30,935 nucleotides of DNA, taken from positions 1-30,935 of the forward strand of contig JBNKZD010000259.1 in the NCBI GenBank assembly GCA_050301235.1, read 5' to 3'. The translations under genes and the position numbers were made by a program. The stretch's first letter is position 1. Each line of letters begins with the position of its first letter. This stretch comes from JAFGIN01 sp050301235. Its GTDB lineage: Bacteria; Fibrobacterota; Chitinivibrionia; Chitinivibrionales; Chitinispirillaceae. The notes beneath the pieces are model-generated. The model was not told where the DNA came from. It saw only the letters and a list, made by a program, of their open reading frames with translations, and ran no database searches. Positions 25,001-30,935 of this stretch are shown here, piece by piece.

Positions 25001-26896
25001 CGCTTCAATACACTGCCGGGAGGATTCAGCGCTGATGATGTGTATTTGTATATGTATAAAAATGGTAAATGGACTCTCAAGAACCGTATCGCCGTTGATT
25101 CTGTTTCAAATATAGCCTTTACAAATTTTCCGATAGGAAACGCTTCAGATCTTACTTTACCTCATGTATTGATGATTGATACAGCTGCGCCACGGGTAGT
25201 GCTGTCAGATGAAACCGATCCGATTGATCCGAATGCAGATTATCTCAGTACTGTTTTTATAGCTGATAATATTACCAATGCAGTAATTACTCTAAAATGT
25301 GGTATGATTGATAGACCTCTGGAGGTTGTCAAAACCCAGCAACTTTCTGACACAACCTATGATGATTTCCTGATGATCAGGAGTTCTGAGTTTGCTATAA
25401 AGTCAGATAACAGTTTCCGAATTTTACTTACTGTCAGTGATCATCATAATTCAAAAACATATGATTTATCGAGGCAGGTAAAAAAAGCTGATAATGTAGT
25501 TACCTATACAGATATGACATGGGTACCGGTATCAGCTACAGCAGTTTTAAACAACCCATCTGTTGATCAGGCTTTCAGAGGTATCTGTGAAGGTGATGTA
25601 TGGAAATATGATTCTCTCAAATTCAGGATCTTTACCTGGCTTTCCAGTGAGGGAGCTGCAAGGGATGAATACATTCAATACACCGGTGATCGTCCGGATA
25701 TTTTCAGTATGGTTCCGGGAAGAGTATTCTGGCTGAAAAAACGGGGTGGCGGAACGTTTAACCTCGGTGCAGGAAATACAGTTTCAATAAAAGAACCATT
25801 CAAGGTAACATTACCTGCAAATCAATGGACTGATTTTGCAATGCCCTATGATATTCAATTGTCATTAGCAGATATATTCAGTGCATCAAATATTTCACAG
25901 AATGATCAGGAATTAATAAGCTTCTTTAAATTTGATGCAACTAATTCCGGGAAAAAAACTGTAGTGTCTTCTGTTTATCACCATGTATTGGGTAACACTC
26001 CTCCGATTTCGGATATTACATTAAATCAGGATAGTTACATTGCATACACGATTTATAACAGCACAGGAAAAACACAGATTCTGACAATTCCACCAATTGA
26101 TAAATCGTACTCAACTTTTTCCAGTACAACACTTACTAAGAAAGCTGATGATGGTAGCTGGTATGTCAAAATCGAGTCGTCATCTCAGGGGGATATTTCT
26201 GCTCCTGTATACTGTGTTTTCAAAAAGAATGGGACAGGGATCTTAAAATATCCTGCGCCACCATACCCTGGATCTATCAGGGTTGGAATACTTGATTCCA
26301 TGGAAAGAAAAACCTATGGAACAGTTGTGATAAATGATGACAGAATGGGCTATTCGATTCCGCTCTATATGACAAACAGTTCAAAAACCGAATCAAAAAC
26401 GGTAACTTATTCGTTAAGTTCATCCAGACCGGAAAAATGTGGAAATCTAGCTGTCTTTAATGCGGAGACTGGTAAACTGGAATCCGGTTCGGGATCATCA
26501 TATTCGGTATCTCTTGAACCACAGGGACATGCATACCGCTGGGCACTTGCCGGAGATTCTGCGTATTTCAATTCATGGATGAAAAATTTCACTAATGTAC
26601 AGTTCGGTTTGACCAGAATTACCAGTGTTGGAGGGTCTGTACTTGGGATAGAGTATTCAGTACCATTTTCCGGTGTTAATGCAGTCAAGGTTGTAGTGAT
26701 CAATCAGCTTGGGCAGTGCGTCTGGAGTGCCACAAACCGCAATCTGGTTCCCGGCAAAGTAAACGTAACCAGCTGGAACACAAGAACTTCAGGGCGACTG
26801 GCTTCCGGAGCTTACATAATCCAGGTTTCATCATTTAATGCAGTTAACAAGCAGGTTAAACGGGTTCAGAAACGATATCTGCATGTCGCACGGTAG
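22037..26896 (+). CDS. Giant secreted surface protein: beta-helix, three Ig-like domains, Fn3-like region, C-terminal sorting-type domain
   Basis: The product is 1619 residues. A signal peptide (residues 1-24, ends ISYG) precedes a pectin-lyase-like right-handed beta-helix (about 25-315: TNVTVDADGGANYRSLDSLL, many short strands). Ig-like domains follow at about 321-403, 404-491 and 495-584; the first and third show the Trp and Y-x-C core, YKWYK...YYCIVSN and YTWYKNG...YRCIAKN. A fibronectin-like module is near 697-795 (HSMDLEWTI...RYYFAAQ). Long beta-rich regions lead to a C-terminal domain (about 1527-1619: VNAVKVVVINQLGQ, SGRLASGAYIIQVSS). That ending resembles FlgD-like or Por-type sorting domains of FCB proteins. 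The ribosome site GAGGGG precedes the ATG. The role is probably adhesion or polysaccharide contact, and no catalytic residues are evident. Confidence 0.88.
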   Translation: MGYSGNRIRFTLIFLLFLYSISYGTNVTVDADGGANYRSLDSLLNHYQTTGTEILPDTITFIGNDIDTFTMTEYVGENKVPAGGVLFRGLNSNPDSFAVINHNKPGMTHYNLLLMKISFEKVVITGTIPLRSDASNYGITFRKCIVRGFKDSSFISFGGTSSFQNVFDNCLFVNNSFSRGLIHLNTYNAGKKISFVNCTFDNNVKLFNRETGPDSGVTFKNTIFSGNSTIFSSDTMKGKATFCLTSDTVLTKYGVNCRSGNPQYAVATARAKASDWKITAGTIADTIGNLTGAPLDDIGGRTRRTTNPVSVGCWNADALAKPKITMQPDTVLVNEDSTVTFKVVATGAADYKWYKVGATTTVLSDSAKYIKKAAFSDSGAVYYCIVSNASGEDTSRQVVLNVLKKPSITKNIPADTSVTVGDTLRLSIKVTGSRITSYQWHLNGVAITGETKDSIAINGITLENDSDSVYCVVKNSLGASVTSNTIKLTVSNVTQIPKIIKEPEASVSISVGDSLSLLVDAQGSGTISYTWYKNGLAAKDSVGIGKKFYKASVVASDSGVYRCIAKNSFGLDTSIAVTVSITTDPPVKLKNPVSVDCAYIDQTDTIKVTLKMIPTGTSRDSITSMLIFYGSTTFGYVWDTVAVAEFPAGDSLQNVYVNEKFLSDQQNITVNVFLKGLTNLVSDTVSKPLQVGIPRPENTISLSVKEAHEHSMDLEWTITDGSADSIRIWTGKEQVPLTYNPDSLLFTPITIAGSLKSTTIENLDTNTRYYFAAQIKKDELWSEIKADSRTDKFTLGTADTSKVPNTIKITDTLFDSTTNTLTIRWTVDSTGMGITTPQVAVSFSVSAFPLAPVSGDSIIEIINFRTENVTTFPWNGDKMFDTTYYISMFLRNKTASWSDTAAAAQATIRTPKVKKESVTLFKADVDSVYAISRNILIRKGKNWSPSSIVIVNEIRQDTVPGGTKGFIVVSSPFRFEKGEQTSDIEIGVRFNTLPGGFSADDVYLYMYKNGKWTLKNRIAVDSVSNIAFTNFPIGNASDLTLPHVLMIDTAAPRVVLSDETDPIDPNADYLSTVFIADNITNAVITLKCGMIDRPLEVVKTQQLSDTTYDDFLMIRSSEFAIKSDNSFRILLTVSDHHNSKTYDLSRQVKKADNVVTYTDMTWVPVSATAVLNNPSVDQAFRGICEGDVWKYDSLKFRIFTWLSSEGAARDEYIQYTGDRPDIFSMVPGRVFWLKKRGGGTFNLGAGNTVSIKEPFKVTLPANQWTDFAMPYDIQLSLADIFSASNISQNDQELISFFKFDATNSGKKTVVSSVYHHVLGNTPPISDITLNQDSYIAYTIYNSTGKTQILTIPPIDKSYSTFSSTTLTKKADDGSWYVKIESSSQGDISAPVYCVFKKNGTGILKYPAPPYPGSIRVGILDSMERKTYGTVVINDDRMGYSIPLYMTNSSKTESKTVTYSLSSSRPEKCGNLAVFNAETGKLESGSGSSYSVSLEPQGHAYRWALAGDSAYFNSWMKNFTNVQFGLTRITSVGGSVLGIEYSVPFSGVNAVKVVVINQLGQCVWSATNRNLVPGKVNVTSWNTRTSGRLASGAYIIQVSSFNAVNKQVKRVQKRYLHVAR

Positions 26897-27239
26897 TGTT
26901 TTGACGGGGAGACTGCGGGACAGAGAGATCGTGGGACAATGAAAACTATTACCTGAAAAGGCAATTGTTCGCATACCGCCTCACTACACTCTGACAGGGT
27001 CTAGTGTGTTCCCGGGCACCCCTTCACCATATTGATGGGGGAGAGAACGAGAGAGGTGTTACTGTTAGGTAGACGTACTTATTTTATTAACTAATAGTGA
27101 AGTATGTGAGTTACATTCCCGGGGCGTTGCGGGGTGTCCCCGCAGAAGAGGGTGCGTCCGAGACGCTTTGGGCTCGGACCAGGGGGAAAGCTTCCCCCAC
27201 CAGAAATCTTGAAATTTTATGCTGTTACTAATTCCGTTG
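26897..27239. other. Spacer with triple-hairpin GC-rich repeat
   Basis: No gene was seen. About 27128-27199 holds three successive hairpins: GCGGGG/CCCCGC around TGT (27128-27142), GCGTC/GACGC around CGA (about 27153-27165), and GGGGGAA/TTCCCCC around AGC (about 27183-27199). The block stands out in GC content from the surrounding DNA. The last hairpin resembles the GGGGGA/TCCCCC hairpin near 8805-8822, so both may belong to one repeat family. Confidence 0.5.
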
Positions 27240-27569
27240 CTACTTCTTTTTCATGTTCTTATCGCGTTCGTAATGAAGAATCGGATCGCACTTCCCTGGG
27301 AACTTTTCGGTTACTTTGTCTGAGCATCCTGAATCAGTCAGTTTGTCGCATGACATACAGACATTTTTGAACCACTCATCGGAAATCCCGTTAGGTTTGT
27401 TGCCCCCTTTTCCACCACCGCTTCCAACAGAATCAAGTTTTTTAACAATACCTTGTGCAACAGCTGCAATCTGCTGAACCTGTGAGGGGTGTGCCCGTTG
27501 TGATATAACCTGAATGTAAAGAGAGAGTGCTTCTTCAACGAGAGCTTTTTCTTCCGTAGATAATGCCAT
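27240..27569 (-). CDS. Small hypothetical protein with four cysteines
   Basis: The product is about 109 residues from the ATG at 27569, which has a fine ribosome site (AGGAGA, 7 nt). An in-frame upstream start would run through that site. The first ~55 residues form charged helices (EEKALVEEALSLYIQVISQR). A Gly-rich linker (VGSGGGKGGN) leads to a C-terminal Cys cluster with spacing C-x2-C-x7-C-x11-C (VCMSCDKL...GCSDKVTEKFPGKC), which could bind zinc or an iron-sulfur cluster or form disulfides. It ends in a Lys-rich tail. No signal peptide. No family was recognised. It is divergent from the phosphatase gene, 82 bases away. Confidence 0.6.
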   Translation of the reverse strand: MALSTEEKALVEEALSLYIQVISQRAHPSQVQQIAAVAQGIVKKLDSVGSGGGKGGNKPNGISDEWFKNVCMSCDKLTDSGCSDKVTEKFPGKCDPILHYERDKNMKKK

Positions 27570-27651
27570 AATATATTCTCCTGTTAAAAACATCTGAAAA
27601 ATACTATATTTTTACGATAGTAATCCACATCTCTATCTGGAATTTTAATTA

Positions 27652-28134
27652 ATGATTTCAATACTATTTATATGTACGGGAAATATATGCAGGAGTCCTA
27701 TGGCTGAAGGGATCCTGAAAGATCGGTTGCTTGCAGCCGGCCGTTTTGATATCGCAGTAGCATCAATGGGTATCCATGGACTTGATTACAAGCCTGCGAG
27801 CTCCTTTGCTGTGCAGGTCTGTGATGAATATAGCATAGATATCTCGGCGCATCTCTCCAGGCCCCTTTTCCCTGATGAACTTCGCAATGCAGATCTGGTG
27901 TTTGTAATGGAACCGGTACAAAAGGAGTTTATTTATACCTTTTTTCCAGCAATGAAAGATAGAATGTTTCTGCTCGGATCGTGGCCGGAACGGGACAGCC
28001 CCAAGGGGATAGTTGCTGATCCAATTGGTGGTTCGATAGAGCAGTATCGAAAAACATTTCGAAAGATCAGCGCTCATATCGATCGGATTTTACCTTACAT
28101 TTTTCAAATGTTTCCTTATCCCGATTTTAAATAA
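27652..28134 (+). CDS. Low-molecular-weight protein tyrosine phosphatase
   Basis: A 160-residue protein of the usual size. The P-loop CTGNICRSP (8-16) has the catalytic Cys8 and Arg14 of the C(X)5R motif, with the typical start ISILFICTGN. The general-acid loop is present as VADPIGGSIEQYRKTF (Asp about 123, Pro next), and DLVFVMEP matches the family's D-x-hydrophobic-x-M strand. The enzyme dephosphorylates phosphotyrosine and, in some bacteria, arginine phosphate; the second residue of the loop (Thr9) is the kind seen in arginine phosphatases, but this alone does not decide. Convergent with the SDR gene, with only two bases between the stops. Confidence 0.93.
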   Translation: MISILFICTGNICRSPMAEGILKDRLLAAGRFDIAVASMGIHGLDYKPASSFAVQVCDEYSIDISAHLSRPLFPDELRNADLVFVMEPVQKEFIYTFFPAMKDRMFLLGSWPERDSPKGIVADPIGGSIEQYRKTFRKISAHIDRILPYIFQMFPYPDFK

Positions 28135-28136
28135 TT

Positions 28137-28850
28137 TTATTGAGCAATGCTCCAACCACCATCAACTCTGAGAATTTGACCTGTTATATATGGGGTCTCT
28201 ACCAGATAGCGGAATGTATCCAAAAGTGAGTGGAGATCACCCGTTTTATTCAGTGGAATTTTGGATTCCAGCTTGTGGAAATACTCGGGGCTCTCTGAGG
28301 AGCCTGGCAGCATGGCACCAGGAGCAATTGCGTTTACCCGTATTGAGGGCGCGAAGCGCAATGCCTGTTGTATGGTGATTAGTTCAAGAAACGCTTTTGA
28401 AAGACGGTAATTCTGGAAATTGAGATTTGGTTTATTACAGATTGCATCAGTGATATTGATTATCCAGCCACCAGCAGCTTTTTTGTGAAAGTGTGCTGCA
28501 AGTCTTGATGGAATCAGGGTATTAATCTGAAGAATTTGCTCGAGGTGGTTACAATCGTTCAGGTCACCCTGTGTAAAAATTGACGCACTGTTAACCAGAC
28601 CGAACAATGTTACCGGAAGTCTTAGTGCTTTTTCTATAAGCTGTTCCGGTTTTTCTCTAAGTTCATGATATATTGTGGTGATATGAGGTTTAAGCGCAGG
28701 TTTGTGTTCCAGCAGTTGAGATAGCTCGGGCCGTTCCATTCTGTGATGGATGATTGCATGATAGCCCAGTTCAATGGAGTGTTCAGCCAGTGCAAGTCCC
28801 AGGCGATGTGATGCACCTGTGATTAAAATCGCTTTAGAAAAAGAGTTCAT
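28137..28850 (-). CDS. Short-chain dehydrogenase, pteridine-reductase-like
   Basis: The product is about 237 residues from the ATG at 28850; a TTG at 28874 would add eight. The Rossmann motif is TGASHRLG, which has the TGxxxRxG form seen in pteridine and dihydromonapterin reductases rather than the common TGxxxGxG. The catalytic YRLSK (Tyr and Lys) follows an Asn-rich strand, and the usual Ser position is occupied by Asp in NITDAI, as in several pteridine reductases. It ends with GQILRVDGGWS. An NADPH-dependent reductase of pteridines or folate precursors is the best guess; other SDR substrates are possible. The stop lies two bases from that of the phosphatase gene. Confidence 0.75.
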   Translation of the reverse strand: MNSFSKAILITGASHRLGLALAEHSIELGYHAIIHHRMERPELSQLLEHKPALKPHITTIYHELREKPEQLIEKALRLPVTLFGLVNSASIFTQGDLNDCNHLEQILQINTLIPSRLAAHFHKKAAGGWIINITDAICNKPNLNFQNYRLSKAFLELITIQQALRFAPSIRVNAIAPGAMLPGSSESPEYFHKLESKIPLNKTGDLHSLLDTFRYLVETPYITGQILRVDGGWSIAQ

Positions 28851-29023
28851 AATGATAAAATAGATAGAGTACAATCTCTTGATGTAAAAAATTATACGGG
28901 TGGGCTGTAATCATATATTTTTATATCAGTGGCGGGCCCTGAGTTTATTCCTCGTCCATGCAACACACATCGCGATTCTCTATATTCAGAATATCGTTAA
29001 CCTGTTACGGATGATTTCTGGTG

Positions 29024-29644
29024 ATGAAAATTGTTTCTCAAATGCTTGATTCTTTCAATACGGTAGCTCATAAAGGGGTATCGATTGGTGATGCAATCAA
29101 GCGAACAGGGAAGTCACATCTCTGGGAGGAGAGGGATGTATCAGGGGGTGATGTAATTGTCATTCATTATATCAGCGCAATAAATGTAAATGAACAATCG
29201 CCATTTTCACTGCCCGATATTTTACAGATATTTGTGGATTATGGGGTTAGCAGTCATTATCTTATTGCCAGGGATGGATTGATTTATCAATTGGTGCCGG
29301 AAGAAAAGAAAGCCTGGCATTGCGGTCCCAGTGTCATGCCACCTCCCGATAGCAGAAAAAGTGTGAATGACTTTTCGATCGGTATTGAATTGATAGGAAC
29401 AGAAACAAGCGGGTTTACACAGCCACAGTATGAATCATTGTGTGAACTCTGTTGCCATATAGAATCTAATAACAAAAAAGTGTTTACTTATGTTGGACAT
29501 GAGCATATTGCGGGCGTGGACGCTGTTAACGCCGGTCTAAGAAGTGTAGCAAAAACAGACCCGGGCCCACTTTTTGACTGGAGCGGTTTCAGAAGGCGCA
29601 TGAATGAATTAAGAATGCAGTATCATTCAATGTGTCAATTGTAA
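29024..29644 (+). CDS. N-acetylmuramoyl-L-alanine amidase, AmpD-like (amidase_2 family)
   Basis: The product is about 206 residues with no signal peptide, as in the cytoplasmic AmpD enzymes that cleave anhydromuropeptides during cell-wall recycling. Zinc ligands appear as VIHYIS (His about 48), GHEHI (His about 158) and KTDPGP (Asp about 178). The catalytic Glu is in FSIGIELIGT. GVSSHYLIARDGLIYQLV (about 71-88) and KAWHCGPS are also typical. The ATG at 29024 directly follows an in-frame GTG, and either could start translation. The TPR gene follows after 28 bases on the same strand and may be co-transcribed. Confidence 0.87.
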   Translation: MKIVSQMLDSFNTVAHKGVSIGDAIKRTGKSHLWEERDVSGGDVIVIHYISAINVNEQSPFSLPDILQIFVDYGVSSHYLIARDGLIYQLVPEEKKAWHCGPSVMPPPDSRKSVNDFSIGIELIGTETSGFTQPQYESLCELCCHIESNNKKVFTYVGHEHIAGVDAVNAGLRSVAKTDPGPLFDWSGFRRRMNELRMQYHSMCQL

Positions 29645-29672
29645 TACATGAACTTAAGGGAGCATTGTATAT

Positions 29673-30935
29673 ATGAATGTATTGAAAAAAGGATATCTGG
29701 CGGCATTATGTCTGATGCAGACATTGTTAACAACGGGTGCAGTTTTCGGCGATGAGAGTTTTGATAAGCTCTTTCAATCGGGAGCGTTTAAAGAAGCACT
29801 GGATTATGCTGATGAAAAGCTTGCGGTAACTGATCGTGATGAGAATACATGGGTTAGGATTGCTATTGCTAATGATACGTTAGGGTTTCAGGAAAAAGCT
29901 CTTGCCAGTTTTCTTGTAGCCTGGAGATTAAATCCCAAAAGCACCGGTGCTCTTCTGGGAATAGCCAGAGTGTATAATAATATGAAGCAATCTGATGATG
30001 CGCTAACATGGGCTCAGAAAGCTTTTGATGCGCAACCATCTGCTGAAGCTGGCTGGGAATATGCAAAAGCCTGTATTGCATTGAATCGGGCATCCGAAGC
30101 AAAGAGTGCACTTGAAAAAGTGATTCAGGCAGATCCCAGGAATTCTGTTGCAAATAAAGCGCTTGGGTTGATCTACTTTGACGAAAGAAATTGGACCGGT
30201 GCATTACCGCTTCTGAAAAAGTCGATAGCAGTCAAACCTGACCCTGATTTGACTTTAAAATCAGGGAAAGCGCACCTTTACTCAGGGAATTATGACTCAG
30301 CGATTGTATATCTCAACAGGGCTGTTTCTGCGCAGGTACGAAATGATGATGTATATCCTGATCTAGGTCGTGCATACTTTGCAATAAAAAAATATGATCT
30401 TGCATTCAACAGTTTTGAAAAAACTTCTATCGGGCAGCTCACCGCTGATGACTTGTACAAATATGCATTTTCAAAAGAGACTGCTACAGGACGGAGCGCG
30501 GTGAAAGAGTATGAATCTGCACTGGATAAGTTTGGAACATCAACTACTCCTGAAGCTTTGAAAACGCGGGAAAAGATCGGTAGACAATCACTTGATGAAA
30601 AGAATTATACAAAAGCAGTCGGGCATTTTCGATTCATTACCGGAGTTGACACCGGTGGAAAAATTATTCCATCTGGATTTATATTGCTTGCTGATGCATT
30701 AAAGGGTTCGGGAGATGTAAAGAATGCGATCACAATGCTTGAACATGCCATTGCTGTCAATAAAAACAATGTGGAAGCGTATGTAAAACTCGGTGAGTTG
30801 TATCAGCAAAGCGGTGCTGATGAAAATGCAAAAAAAATTCTTCAGCGGTTGATCAGTCTCAGTCCCAATGATCCTGTCGTATATCTGAAACTTGGAAACT
30901 ATTCTCTCAATGCAGGTAATGCTTCTGAAGCGCTT
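29673..30935 (+). CDS. Periplasmic TPR-repeat protein (runs off right edge)
   Basis: The frame is open from the ATG at 29673 to the window end, 421 codons with no stop. The ribosome site AAGGGAG lies about 10 nt upstream. Residues 1-26 are a signal peptide (GYLAALCLMQTLLTTGAVFG). The rest is a series of helix-pair repeats with TPR consensus spacing, for example ALASFLVAWRLNPKSTGALL, ALTWAQKAFDAQPSAEAGW and AITMLEHAIAVNKNNVEAYV, about ten units in view. Such proteins act as scaffolds in the periplasm or outer membrane. The C-terminal part is out of view, so a further domain may follow. It probably shares a transcript with the amidase gene. Confidence 0.88.
   Translation, partial: MNVLKKGYLAALCLMQTLLTTGAVFGDESFDKLFQSGAFKEALDYADEKLAVTDRDENTWVRIAIANDTLGFQEKALASFLVAWRLNPKSTGALLGIARVYNNMKQSDDALTWAQKAFDAQPSAEAGWEYAKACIALNRASEAKSALEKVIQADPRNSVANKALGLIYFDERNWTGALPLLKKSIAVKPDPDLTLKSGKAHLYSGNYDSAIVYLNRAVSAQVRNDDVYPDLGRAYFAIKKYDLAFNSFEKTSIGQLTADDLYKYAFSKETATGRSAVKEYESALDKFGTSTTPEALKTREKIGRQSLDEKNYTKAVGHFRFITGVDTGGKIIPSGFILLADALKGSGDVKNAITMLEHAIAVNKNNVEAYVKLGELYQQSGADENAKKILQRLISLSPNDPVVYLKLGNYSLNAGNASEAL

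Noticed and set aside
27134..27370. Arg-rich frame through the triple-hairpin repeat
   Set aside because: It arises from the GC-rich repeat and runs antisense into the four-cysteine gene.
1..30935. tRNA, rRNA, CRISPR array or prophage
   Set aside because: No cloverleaf, rRNA-like stretch, regularly spaced repeats or phage structural genes could be found by eye.

Overview
The window reads as a piece of chromosome from a Gram-negative bacterium of moderate to low GC. The best guess is the Fibrobacterota/FCB neighbourhood. That guess rests on a 1619-residue secreted protein built from a beta-helix, Ig-like and Fn3-like domains with a C-terminal beta domain like those of FCB surface proteins, on lipoprotein-rich operons, and on a UbiA-type prenyltransferase of the kind reported in FCB genomes. 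No rRNA, tRNA, CRISPR array or complete mobile element was seen, so the taxonomy is inference.

Layout. (1) 1-4300 is accessory-looking: the 5' end of a transposase-like zinc-finger gene at the left edge (minus strand), then unrelated small plus-strand genes in AT-rich DNA (a lipoprotein, a DUF1304 membrane protein, a SpoU RNA methyltransferase, a DUF3806 protein), then a more GC-rich ankyrin-repeat gene. The spacers hold GC-rich hairpins. (2) 4302-6000 holds a bacterial eRF1-like (baeRF) gene, probably preceded by an unannotated 32-residue one-helix membrane protein, and a strong 10-1-10 palindrome that looks like an operator. (3) 6047-9520 holds an RRM RNA-binding protein with a clear terminator, an exported cytochrome-b5-like protein whose 3' end overlaps recD tail to tail, recD itself without recB or recC beside it, a long palindromic repeat, and a four-helix-bundle 'suffix' protein. 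(4) 9750-10661 holds a glyoxalase-II-like hydrolase. (5) 10630-19195 is one long minus-strand operon: an 84-kDa-class lipoprotein, a family-5 solute-binding protein, an exported SH3-like protein, two divergent DppB/DppC-type permeases and a fused double ABC ATPase. The last three cistrons overlap or nearly touch, and a 12-bp hairpin follows the binding-protein gene. This is the most system-like part of the window. (6) 19365-28850 holds a degenerate receiver protein, a UbiA-family prenyltransferase, an RluD-type pseudouridine synthase, the giant surface protein, a small four-cysteine protein, a low-molecular-weight phosphatase and a pteridine-reductase-like SDR. (7) 29024-30935 holds an AmpD-like amidase and a periplasmic TPR protein that runs off the right edge.

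How the genes fit together. Envelope functions dominate: an atypical peptide-type ABC system with two extra exported partners, cell-wall recycling (the amidase), a TPR scaffold and a large surface protein. RNA-related functions are scattered among them (SpoU methyltransferase, RRM protein, RluD, baeRF). Assignments rest on motifs read by eye. Family-level calls are mostly firm; exact substrates are not.
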